Positions 18,447-25,858 of a stretch of DNA of 64,000 bases are shown here, in pieces; the stretch's first letter is position 1; the number at the start of each line of letters is the position of its first letter. The DNA is from Rhodospirillaceae bacterium (GTDB taxonomy: Bacteria; Pseudomonadota; Alphaproteobacteria; UBA6615), in NCBI GenBank assembly GCA_018667335.1, contig JABIVD010000035.1, forward strand, positions 25,192 to 89,191. The letters run 5' to 3'. The notes beneath the pieces were generated by a model. That model was not told where the DNA came from. It did no database searches and saw only the letters and a list, made by a program, of their open reading frames with translations. The translations under genes and the position numbers were made by a program.

Positions 18447-18535
18447 GGACGGTCCTCCCTCATAGCCCGGTGTCGGCCACCGGTTTGAATGCGGAGTATC
18501 AACCGGCCCGCAGCGCGGCTCAAGGGCGTAGGCGT

Positions 18536-19336
18536 CTAGTGCGCCACCCGCCGCAGGAATTCGAGGCAGACCTCCGCGAAGCCGTCGGGATCTTCCATCA
18601 GCGCTACATGGCCGGTCCCCTCCAGGATCTTGAGTTCTGATCCCGGAATCTTCGCGTGGATTTCGGCTGATAGATGCGGTGATGCGATCAAGTCGAGGTT
18701 GGAACAGGTGATGAGTGTCGGGACATTGATGGTCGGCAGGCGGTCATAGGTATCCCCGACGATGCAGGCCTCGAGCTGGCCGATCCAGCCCGCATTAACC
18801 GGCGATTTCTCGAGCAGAAACTGCCGGTGCGCGTCCATCTCCGCGACATGGGCGTCGTAGTAGGCGCTGGCGTGCAGGGCCAGCATGCTGATCTCGGCCA
18901 ACGCCACGCGCTGGTCGTTCCGGGCCAGATAGAGCCGGGTTTCCTGGAATTTTTTGAGCCGCGCGCCGTTGCGCGTCCAACTGTGGTGGATACCGAGGCT
19001 GAGCACGCGCGCACGGTGATTGAGGGTCAGCTCCTGGGCGATATGCCCGCCCATGGAGAAGCCCATGACATGGGCCGCATCGATACGGAGGCTGTCGAGG
19101 AGGTGGGCTGCATCGTCGGCCATATCGGCCAGGCTGTAGCCCGGATTCGGCACGCTGGACGCCCCAACCCCGCGATTATCGAACACGATGGTGCGAAAAG
19201 ACGTCGAAAAACGGGGGATTTGGCCCGCCCAGAAACCCAAATCATGCCCGGTACCGCTGACCAGCAGGAGGGGTGGTCCGTCCCCGTGGACTTCGTAGTT
19301 GATCGCGACGCCGTCGCGCGGCGGGGTTACGGGCAT
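18536..19336 (-). CDS. Alpha/beta-fold hydrolase
   Basis: A 266-residue alpha/beta hydrolase. LLLVSGTGHDLGFW carries the oxyanion region, VFDNRGVGASS the conserved loop, and GFSMGGHIAQEL the nucleophile serine (about residue 93). A late aspartate region (CSNLDLIASP) and GTGHVALMEDP with the histidine complete the triad. The pattern is that of the 3-oxoadipate enol-lactonase/haloperoxidase-like group, but the substrate is not identifiable. The ATG at 19336 has GGAGA upstream; the longer frame adds 20 unrelated residues. It is first in a minus-strand series with the ligase and the nitroreductase. Confidence 0.85.
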   Translation of the reverse strand: MPVTPPRDGVAINYEVHGDGPPLLLVSGTGHDLGFWAGQIPRFSTSFRTIVFDNRGVGASSVPNPGYSLADMADDAAHLLDSLRIDAAHVMGFSMGGHIAQELTLNHRARVLSLGIHHSWTRNGARLKKFQETRLYLARNDQRVALAEISMLALHASAYYDAHVAEMDAHRQFLLEKSPVNAGWIGQLEACIVGDTYDRLPTINVPTLITCSNLDLIASPHLSAEIHAKIPGSELKILEGTGHVALMEDPDGFAEVCLEFLRRVAH

Positions 19337-19409
19337 GGAACAAATCTCCGGCAGTATTGACCCCGGCAGAATGACCGTGCCCGGAAGACGTTTCAAGCCA
19401 CCCGGTAAG

Positions 19410-19448
19410 GGAAACCGCCCCGGGCGGGGGCCCGGAGCGGTTCCAAAA
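19410..19448 (-). terminator. GC-rich inverted repeat, possible terminator of the small membrane gene
   Basis: A long GC-rich inverted repeat (arms starting GGAAACCGC on the plus strand and GGAACCGC on the minus strand, with an internal CCGGGC/GCCCGG stem) sits about 60 bp after the stop of the minus-strand small membrane gene. The T-run after it on that strand is weak, so termination is plausible but not certain. Confidence 0.45.
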
Positions 19449-19504
19449 ATCTTTAATCAGCCCCTTCAGTCCGGCGTGATCGCAGGACCGAAGGGGAAAG
19501 CCCT

Positions 19505-19744
19505 CTAACCTGGATTTCTTTTGGCAAACAGCCAGAGAATAATCGCAACTGCGATCAGGCCGACGATGCCATTGTCACCAAGTGTGTCGATCAGTCCGAT
19601 CAACTCGTTGACGACACCGCCGAAGAACGGCAACTCGCCAACGACGAGGACATCCAGCACGATCGCGAGCGCGATGAGCAGGAGTCCAAGTTCGGTAACC
19701 TGGCCGATCCACTTCTTAGCTTTGTCCATTATACCTTCGGGCAT
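19505..19744 (-). CDS. Small two-helix membrane protein, function unknown
   Basis: A 79-residue protein, not recognised as a named family. It has a short amphipathic N-terminus (MDKAKKWIGQVTEL), a hydrophobic helix at about residues 20-38 (LLLIALAIVLDVLVV), a glycine-rich stretch, and a second helix at about 58-74 (GIVGLIAVAIILWLFAKR) ending in positive charges. The start at 19744 has a strong GGGGGA site upstream. The lack of cysteines and charged motifs in the membrane gives no clue to function. It stands alone: a GC-rich hairpin follows it and a 540-bp AT-rich gap precedes it. Confidence 0.7.
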   Translation of the reverse strand: MPEGIMDKAKKWIGQVTELGLLLIALAIVLDVLVVGELPFFGGVVNELIGLIDTLGDNGIVGLIAVAIILWLFAKRNPG

Positions 19745-20284
19745 ATTTTCCCCCTTCTGGGCTATTTCAGACTTATAGGTCTCCGGACCACGACATTTTG
19801 TGGGCCGCGGGAAGTATCACACAACATGTTCGAAATCTGTCAAGGCACGCAATACAGTACATACCGAAAGAATGATGTATAGAAACAAGAACAATGGACA
19901 TAAAAATGCATAAATATTTGATAAAAATATCATTTATGTCCTCAAATATTCACTATTATCTAATTCTCAGGAAAAAATGTCGGAATAAATATTTGAAAGT
20001 GGTATTTATTGAAGAATATGTACTCTAATTCGTCACGCAGAGTGGGTGGGGTGGATTTTGGGCATATTTGCGGATGAAACAGGCAGACCATGTCGGTCCG
20101 ATATATCGAGGTTGATTTCGGCACGAGCGGGCGCGGATTTTCGGATGAGCGACGATCAACTGTCCACAAAGTGAGCCTAGAGGCGACAGGCTGTTGCATT
20201 CCCGGGCGCGTCGACGCTAAATCTCGATCCTATTGTTTTCCCGGCCCTCGGTGCGTGGAAGACCCGGAAAAAGAGGTAGAGCGC
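19745..20284. other. 540-bp intergenic stretch with an AT-rich core
   Basis: No supported gene is visible here. From about 19850 to 20035 the base composition drops to strongly AT-rich, unlike the GC-rich surroundings, with runs such as ATAAAAATATCATTTATG. The open frames in it have no recognisable family and no good ribosome binding site. It probably holds promoters for the divergent genes at 19744 (minus) and 20285 (plus). An old insertion or a bound-protein site are alternatives. Confidence 0.6.
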
Positions 20285-20785
20285 ATGCCGAAAGAATTCT
20301 TCGACAGCCGTGAGTTTCGCAATGCATTGGGTAATTTCGCGACCGGCGTCACGATCATTACAGCCAAGGGCGACAACGGGGAGATGGTCGGTGTCACCGC
20401 CAGTTCCTTCAATTCGGTATCGCTCGATCCGCCGCTGGTTCTCTGGAGTCTCGATCGAAGCTCGCTGAGCCTTCAGGTCATAGAGGCGGCCAGCCACTTT
20501 TGTGTCCATATCCTGAGCGATTCCCAGGGCGATGAATGCATGGCATTCGCTAAATCCGGCGGCGACAAATTCGCCGACCTCGAATGCGGTGAGGGGTTGG
20601 GCGGCGCGCCGCTCATCGACGGATGCCTGGCACGGTTTGAGTGTCGAAACGTGGTGCACCATGACGGCGGAGATCACGTGATCATTGTCGGCGAGGTCGA
20701 GCGTTTCGAGGTCCAGGACGGCGAGCCGCTGGTTTTCTTTCGCGGCAAACTGAGCAATCTGGCTCCGCAGACCGGTGACGCCTGA
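20285..20785 (+). CDS. Flavin reductase family protein
   Basis: A 166-residue FMN-binding split-barrel flavin reductase (HpaC/DIM6/NTAB type), which supplies reduced flavin to a two-component monooxygenase. The signature FRNALGNFATGVTIIT is at about residues 11-26, followed by VGVTASSFNSVSLDPPLVLWSL and, near the end, GEPLVFFRGKLSNL. The ATG at 20285 (MPKEFFDSREFR) follows AGAGGTAGAG; the longer frame to 20090 has a non-family N-terminus. No two-component oxygenase is adjacent. The LLM-type flavoprotein at 57550 is a distant candidate partner only by family. Confidence 0.87.
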   Translation: MPKEFFDSREFRNALGNFATGVTIITAKGDNGEMVGVTASSFNSVSLDPPLVLWSLDRSSLSLQVIEAASHFCVHILSDSQGDECMAFAKSGGDKFADLECGEGLGGAPLIDGCLARFECRNVVHHDGGDHVIIVGEVERFEVQDGEPLVFFRGKLSNLAPQTGDA

Positions 20786-20808
20786 GGCGCGGCATTCTGC
20801 GCCTTGCT
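20785..20808 (+). terminator. Weak hairpin after the flavin reductase gene
   Basis: A 6-bp inverted repeat (AGGCGC at 20785-20790, complement at 20799-20804) with an 8-base loop starts at the stop codon of the flavin reductase and is followed by TGCTT. The stem is short and the T-run poor, so it is only a possible terminator. Confidence 0.35.
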
Positions 20809-20910
20809 TGGGGTCCCCCTGTTTCCTATACCCGGCTATAGTCACGAGGCACATCCGCGCAGTCGGATGTCCGAATAGAGGCGCGTGCGCCCATAGAGGA
20901 GAATTTGGTC

Positions 20911-22410
20911 ATGAAAACCCTGGACCACTGGATTAACGGTGCGCCCTCTGCGGGCACATCCGATCGTATGGGCCCCGTGTTCAATCCGGCGACGGGCGAG
21001 CAGGTGGCGCAGGTTCACCTGGCGAGCGGCGCGGATGTGAATACAGCTGTCGCCGCGGCGAAGGCGGCGTTGCCCGCCTGGTCGTCGTTGCCGCCTCTGC
21101 GGCGCGCCCGGGTTATGTTCCGTTTCAATGAACTGATCCTTGCGCATACCGACGAACTTGCCGAGTTGATTACCCACGAACATGGCAAGACGATCGAAGA
21201 CGCCAAGGGTGACATTTTGCGTGGTCGCGAAGTTGTCGAGTTCGCCTGCGGTATTCCGCACCTTATGCGTGGTGACTTTACCGAGGACGTCGGGTCCGGC
21301 GTGGACGCCTATTCAATTCGCCAGTCGGTTGGCGTCTGCACTGGCATCACGCCGTTCAATTTCCCGGCGATGATTCCGCTGTGGATGTTTCCGCTGGCGA
21401 TCGCCTGCGGCAACACCTTCATCCTCAAGCCGTCGGAGCGTGATCCGTCATGTCCCTTCCGACTGGTCGAGCTGGCGCATGAGGCCGGCGTGCCCGAAGG
21501 GGTGATCAACATGGTCAACGGCGACAAGGAAGCCGTCGACGCGCTCCTGACCCATCCCGATGTCGATGCGGTTTCCTTTGTTGGCTCCACGCCGGTCGCC
21601 TCCTACATCTATGCGACGGCGGCGGAACACGGAAAGCGGGTGCAGGCACTCGGTGGCGCGAAGAACCATATGGTCGTGATGCCCGATGCGGATCTCGATC
21701 AGGCCAGCGATGCCCTGATCAGCGCCGGATATGGCTCTGCCGGTCAGCGTTGCATGGCTGTCTCGGTCGCAGTTGCGGTCGGGGACGACACCGGCGATGC
21801 CCTGGTCGAGAAGCTGACTCCGAAGATCCAGGAGCTCAAGATTGGGCCCGGTACGGCCGATGATATCGAGATGGGCCCGGTTATCACCAAGCAGGCGCAG
21901 GATCGAATCCTGAACCTCATCGACCAAGGCGTGGCCGACGGGGCGACTCTCGCGGTCGATGGCCGCGGCCTCAAGCTTCAGGGCTACGAGGATGGCTACT
22001 TCATGGGCGGCACCCTGTTCGACCATGTGACAGAGGACATGAGCATTTACACGGAAGAGGTCTTTGGTCCCGTCCTGGTGATTGTCCGCGCGAACGACTA
22101 CGAGACCGCGCTCGACATGGTGAACCGGAACGAATACGGCAACGGCACCGCGATCTTCACCAAGGACGGGGACGCCGCGCGCGACTTCGCCGAACGGGTG
22201 CAGATCGGCATGGTCGGCGTAAACGTTCCGATCCCGGTGCCTGTCGCCTATCACAGCTTCGGTGGCTGGAAACGGTCCCTGTTCGGTGACACCCACATGC
22301 ATGGCATGGAAGGTGTGCGTTTCTACACCCGGCTCAAGGCGGTGACATCGCGTTGGCCCAAGTCCGGTGTGCGTGAAGGCCACAGCCTGAACATGCCAAC
22401 AATGCAGTGA
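20911..22410 (+). CDS. mmsA: CoA-acylating methylmalonate-semialdehyde dehydrogenase
   Basis: A 499-residue aldehyde dehydrogenase of the MmsA/IolA group. It converts (methyl)malonate semialdehyde to propionyl- or acetyl-CoA with NAD and CoA in valine, inositol or beta-alanine breakdown. Start context HWINGAPSAGTSDRMGPVFN, the distinctive TGITPFNFPAMIPLWMFPLA, and GSAGQRCMAVSVAV with the catalytic cysteine (about residue 285) are family hallmarks; the tail GMEGVRFYTRLKAVTSRWP is also specific to it. ATG 20911 is preferred to the TTG six bases earlier; GAGGAGAA lies upstream. Its TGA overlaps the GTG of an ABC ATPase gene by four bases, which is an unusual partner. Confidence 0.93.
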   Translation: MKTLDHWINGAPSAGTSDRMGPVFNPATGEQVAQVHLASGADVNTAVAAAKAALPAWSSLPPLRRARVMFRFNELILAHTDELAELITHEHGKTIEDAKGDILRGREVVEFACGIPHLMRGDFTEDVGSGVDAYSIRQSVGVCTGITPFNFPAMIPLWMFPLAIACGNTFILKPSERDPSCPFRLVELAHEAGVPEGVINMVNGDKEAVDALLTHPDVDAVSFVGSTPVASYIYATAAEHGKRVQALGGAKNHMVVMPDADLDQASDALISAGYGSAGQRCMAVSVAVAVGDDTGDALVEKLTPKIQELKIGPGTADDIEMGPVITKQAQDRILNLIDQGVADGATLAVDGRGLKLQGYEDGYFMGGTLFDHVTEDMSIYTEEVFGPVLVIVRANDYETALDMVNRNEYGNGTAIFTKDGDAARDFAERVQIGMVGVNVPIPVPVAYHSFGGWKRSLFGDTHMHGMEGVRFYTRLKAVTSRWPKSGVREGHSLNMPTMQ

Positions 22411-23207
22411 CCACGAGCGCAGTGACCGGGGGCGGCGACACGCCAAAAATACGCCTCACCGGGGTGACGCGCAGCTTTGACGGGCTGCGCGCACTCGATG
22501 CGGTCGATCTACAGCTTGAGCCGCGGCAATCACTTGTGCTGATCGGCGGTTCGGGCAGTGGTAAATCACTGCTTCTCAAATGCATCCTCGGGCTGGTTGC
22601 ACCGGACGCCGGTTCGATCGAAGTCGATGGGCTCGAGACGATCGGCATGCCGGAAAGCCAGCGCATGGCGTGGATGCGCCGCTTCGGGGTCCTGTTCCAG
22701 CGTCAGGGCCTGTTCGACAGTCTGACCGTCTGGGAGAACGTATCTTTCCGATTGCTGCAAGAACATGACATGTCGAGACATGACGCACGCGAGATTGCGA
22801 TAGCAAAACTGCGGCAGGTCGGATTGTCGGCGGATACGGCGGATCTCTCGCCGTCGGAACTCTCAGGCGGGATGCAAAAACGCACCGGCCTGGCACGCGC
22901 GATCGCGACGGATCCGGAGATTTTGTTTCTCGACGAGCCGACCGCCGGTCTCGATCCGATCATGAGCAATGTCATCAGCGACCTGATCAACGACCGGGTC
23001 GAAGAATTGGGCGCGAGTTCGATCTCGATCGTCAGCGACCTGGCGGTCGTCCGGCGGATCGCCGATCGCGTCGCGATGCTTCATGAAGGCCGGGTGGTGT
23101 GGCAAGGACCCGTCGCGGAACTCGATGAGACGGACAATGCCTATGTGCGCCAGTTTGTAAGCCAGTCGATCGAAGGTCCGATCCGGATGCCGACGCTCGC
23201 CAGCTAG
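22407..23207 (+). CDS. ABC transporter ATP-binding protein, MlaF-like
   Basis: A 266-residue ABC ATPase of the MlaF/Ttg2A type, which in other bacteria powers phospholipid or solvent transport with MlaE and MlaD. Walker A is GGSGSGKS (about residues 49-56), the Q-loop region is LFQRQGLFDSLTVWENV, the signature is LSGGMQKR, and Walker B is ILFLDEPTAGLD. The segment GLFDSLTVWENV is typical of MlaF. No MlaE permease, MlaD MCE protein or other subunit is in the window. It starts on a GTG inside the last four bases of mmsA, so it is translated with that gene, and its stop lies 6 bp from a convergent kinase gene. Confidence 0.87.
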   Translation: MTTSAVTGGGDTPKIRLTGVTRSFDGLRALDAVDLQLEPRQSLVLIGGSGSGKSLLLKCILGLVAPDAGSIEVDGLETIGMPESQRMAWMRRFGVLFQRQGLFDSLTVWENVSFRLLQEHDMSRHDAREIAIAKLRQVGLSADTADLSPSELSGGMQKRTGLARAIATDPEILFLDEPTAGLDPIMSNVISDLINDRVEELGASSISIVSDLAVVRRIADRVAMLHEGRVVWQGPVAELDETDNAYVRQFVSQSIEGPIRMPTLAS

Positions 23208-23213
23208 GGTTAC

Positions 23214-24122
23214 CTAGTCGGCGTCGGGATTGTCCAGGCATTCCCAGATTTCGGCACGGCACGGGATGGCGCCGCGGCCTCCCGGTTTCGAACTTTTCAA
23301 TCCTGCGGCGGCGTTGGCAAACTGCGCCGACAGTTGCAGATTCTTTTCCTCGCCGATGGCCAACGCGAACGCCCCGAGAAATACGTCCCGGGCGCCGAGT
23401 TTGTCTATCACTGGCGATTCGAGTGCGGCGACCCGTTGCAGGGAACCGTCCTCGTCGAGCCATTCAAAACCGTCCCATCCGGCGGTGACTCCGATCCGGG
23501 CATCGGTCGTCGCGGCCACGGCCTCGAGGCTGGCCGGCAGGTCTGCCGCGGCGGCATATTGCAGCAGCCCGGCGCGCGAGAAGACCACATGGCTCGCCAT
23601 CTCGATTAACTCCCGGGCCACCGGGTCTGGGCCCGCTTCTCCGTTCAGGATCGCGGGAATTCGGTGATCGTAGGCGCTCTGGAGTGCGGGCATCGCCGCT
23701 TCGGGCCAGCGCGGGTCTACGAGTATGGCGCTCGTGTCCTCGATCCGGCCGAATGGCAGCCAACTGGCATCAGCGTCGAGGTCCCGTCCCGCAAACACGG
23801 TTTCGTGCCGTTCGCCGTTTGCGTTGACGAGAATGGAAGAGACCGGTGACTGAGCGCCGGGGACGAGACGCACTTGCTCTGTCTGGACCCCGTGCCGTTT
23901 CAGGCCGTCTAGAACCTGCAGACCCGTTTCGTCGTCGCCAAGCCGTCCCCAGAAGGCCGAGAAACCACCCAGACGTACAACCGCAACACTCGCGGTTGCG
24001 GCCGTTCCTCCGCCGTACTGATTGAAGTCTTGCGCGAATGCGAGGTCGCCGCCGGCCAGTTTGAAATCACCCTCGAATACATGATCGAGGAATGCGATGC
24101 CGACACAGATGACCTCAGCCAT
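23214..24122 (-). CDS. PfkB-family kinase-like protein, YihV-like, with altered GAGD motif
   Basis: A 302-residue ribokinase-fold protein. The N-terminal half (CVGIAFLDHVF, YGGGTAATASVAVVRLGG, GRLGDDETG) resembles E. coli YihV, the sulfofructose kinase, more than most PfkB proteins I can recall. The catalytic motif near residue 250 should read DTTGAGD but reads DKLGARD: the base aspartate is kept while the anion-hole glycine is arginine. The lysine I remember as a sulfonate contact in YihV appears to be leucine here. It starts 9 bp after the stop of the membrane subunit of the sulfite oxidoreductase, as the last gene of the sulfur run. Kinase activity and substrate are therefore uncertain. 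Confidence 0.78.
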   Translation of the reverse strand: MAEVICVGIAFLDHVFEGDFKLAGGDLAFAQDFNQYGGGTAATASVAVVRLGGFSAFWGRLGDDETGLQVLDGLKRHGVQTEQVRLVPGAQSPVSSILVNANGERHETVFAGRDLDADASWLPFGRIEDTSAILVDPRWPEAAMPALQSAYDHRIPAILNGEAGPDPVARELIEMASHVVFSRAGLLQYAAAADLPASLEAVAATTDARIGVTAGWDGFEWLDEDGSLQRVAALESPVIDKLGARDVFLGAFALAIGEEKNLQLSAQFANAAAGLKSSKPGGRGAIPCRAEIWECLDNPDAD

Positions 24123-24131
24123 GCCGCGCCT

Positions 24132-25079
24132 CTAGACCTCTGATGCGCCGTAATATAGCGAGGCGGCGTGCCGTGCTTCGGCGAAGAACAGCCAGCGCTC
24201 GATTAGAATTCCTGTGGCCGCACCAAACAGCGCGACGATCGAGGCGATCGTGGCGTAGGGCGCCGGCAGGACGCCTGCGACGACCAGGGCCAGGGCGGTT
24301 GCGATGCCGCCGAGAATGAGGGCGATCTTGCGCAGGCGCGCGGCATGCTTGCGTGCGATTGTGTAGCCCATCTCGCGCATCACGTAGTTCTCGCTGCTGT
24401 GCGGTGATTCCAGCAGGCGAACCTTTCCGATGTCCCCGAGGCCCGTCGCCGATTCAGCCGTCGCGACCGGCTTTGCGTTATCAATCTGCCGCCAATAGAC
24501 GATTTTGAGCATCCAGGCCGCGAGCGTGATCACCGCCGCACACCAGGCAAGAACGCCAGGCGTCACCCAGAACACCGATGCAATCGCGATCAGAAGGACA
24601 GCGCCCGTGGACAAGGCAAAGGCGATATAGAGCGGCACGACCAGCGGGGTCGACCAACGGGGGATGGCGCGCAGGCTGGCATATATCATTCCCGTGCAAC
24701 CCACCGTCACGAGGCATAGACCCGCGGCGATGAGCCCGAACCATATCCAGATGTTGTTATAGGCGCCGAAGAACAGGGATCCCACGGCGAAGACCATGAT
24801 CGGTATGTAGGTCGCCAGCGCGGCGACACCTTCGCGCGAAAGCCAGGAAGAGCGCCATTGGCTCAACGCCCGCCAGGCCCGTTCCGGGTGGCCGAGATGG
24901 AAGGTCGATGAGAGCAGGCCCGCGGTGATCAGGGCGAGGGACACGATAAACACCGACGCACCGAGTGCGGGGGTCAGCGGCACGATACCGAGCAATGCGA
25001 GCACCACGAGCCATACGACGGCGCCGTAACCCGCACCGGTGGCGGTTGTGAAGAAAATGACGGAATAGGCGGGGTTCAT
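24132..25079 (-). CDS. soeC: DmsC/SoeC-type membrane anchor subunit of a molybdenum oxidoreductase
   Basis: A 315-residue integral membrane protein of the DMSO-reductase anchor family with about eight hydrophobic helices. It should anchor the catalytic pair at the inner face of the membrane and pass electrons to quinone. Family features seen are the start PAYSVIFFTTATGAGYG, the helix-loop STFHLGHPERAWRALSQWRSSWLSREG (histidines and charged residues at the membrane edge, given here as family pattern around residues 58-84), and the final LIERWLFFAEARHAASLYYG. It follows the iron-sulfur subunit by 29 bp and precedes the PfkB-like gene by 9 bp. SoeC is chosen over DmsC from the cytoplasmic, no-Tat nature of the catalytic subunit. 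Confidence 0.85.
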   Translation of the reverse strand: MNPAYSVIFFTTATGAGYGAVVWLVVLALLGIVPLTPALGASVFIVSLALITAGLLSSTFHLGHPERAWRALSQWRSSWLSREGVAALATYIPIMVFAVGSLFFGAYNNIWIWFGLIAAGLCLVTVGCTGMIYASLRAIPRWSTPLVVPLYIAFALSTGAVLLIAIASVFWVTPGVLAWCAAVITLAAWMLKIVYWRQIDNAKPVATAESATGLGDIGKVRLLESPHSSENYVMREMGYTIARKHAARLRKIALILGGIATALALVVAGVLPAPYATIASIVALFGAATGILIERWLFFAEARHAASLYYGASEV

Positions 25080-25108
25080 TGAGCTCTGGGATTTCGGGGT
25101 TGATCAGT

Positions 25109-25858
25109 TCAGCGGGAGAGCATGCGGTCGACCCAATTGAGGAAGTCGCTGCCGGTGTCGGTTGACGCTGGGATGGTTTCAGGAGCTGGTGCCGGCGGGT
25201 CGAGATCGTGGCGGGTCGACGCGCGCGGCGGCAGGTATTTGTTCACCGGCTGCATGCCCATTTCGGGCATCAAATCATATCCGCCACGTTCCTCGACGAG
25301 CCGGCTGACTTCAGAGTTGGGGTCGCCAAGATCGCCGAAATGGCGGGCGGAAGCCGGGCAAGTGGAAACACATGCGGGCAGTCGGTCTTCGGGCGGCAGG
25401 TTCTGGTTTTCGATCCGGTCGATGCACATGGTGCATTTCTTCATCACCCCGTCGGCATAGTCATATTCGCGCGCGCCATAGGGGCAGGCCCATGAACAGA
25501 GCTTGCAGCCGATGCAGGTGTCGGCGTTGACCAGGACGATGCCGTCGCTCTCGCGCTTGTAGGATGCGCCGGTGGGACACACGGTCACGCAGGCCGGTTC
25601 ATCGCAATGCAGGCAGCTGCGCGGGAAGTGAACCGTTCGTCCGGTGGCCCCATCGCCGGCCTCGAAGCTGTGCACCCGGTTAAACCAGACACCATCCGGG
25701 TCGGCGCCGTAGGGATTTTCATCGGTCAGGGGCGCGGAGTGTCCGCCCGTGTTCCATTCCTTGCAGTTCACGGCACAGGCGTGGCAGCCGACGCAAATGT
25801 CGAGATCGATCACCAGGCCGAGCTTGCGCCCGTCAGTGGACGTCGGAAGACTGGTCAT
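25109..25858 (-). CDS. soeB: Four-cluster ferredoxin-like subunit (SoeB/DmsB type)
   Basis: A 249-residue electron-transfer subunit with four [4Fe-4S] sites. The cysteine groups are CVGCHACAVNC (about residues 22-32), CLHCDEPACVTVCP (about 82-95), CIGCKLCSWACP (about 115-126) and the split CTMC ... CVSTCP (about 141-170). This matches DmsB, PsrB and SoeB. No signal peptide is present, so it lies in the cytoplasm with the catalytic subunit. Its start overlaps the catalytic gene's stop by four bases, and the membrane subunit follows after 29 bp. The proline-rich C-terminus (about 205-235) is a linker without clear function. Confidence 0.9.
   Translation of the reverse strand: MTSLPTSTDGRKLGLVIDLDICVGCHACAVNCKEWNTGGHSAPLTDENPYGADPDGVWFNRVHSFEAGDGATGRTVHFPRSCLHCDEPACVTVCPTGASYKRESDGIVLVNADTCIGCKLCSWACPYGAREYDYADGVMKKCTMCIDRIENQNLPPEDRLPACVSTCPASARHFGDLGDPNSEVSRLVEERGGYDLMPEMGMQPVNKYLPPRASTRHDLDPPAPAPETIPASTDTGSDFLNWVDRMLSR

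Noticed and set aside
17043..18488. A 481-codon plus-strand frame opposite the acyl-CoA ligase
   Set aside because: Antisense shadow of a gene with intact AMP-binding motifs.
19960..20199. A 79-codon minus-strand frame in the AT-rich gap
   Set aside because: No ribosome binding site, no family, and it crosses the base-composition change; not supported as a gene.
23214..24122. Calling the PfkB-like protein sulfofructose kinase and the locus a sulfoquinovose pathway
   Set aside because: The key sulfonate lysine and GAGD motif are not kept and no SQ isomerase, aldolase or reductase gene is present.
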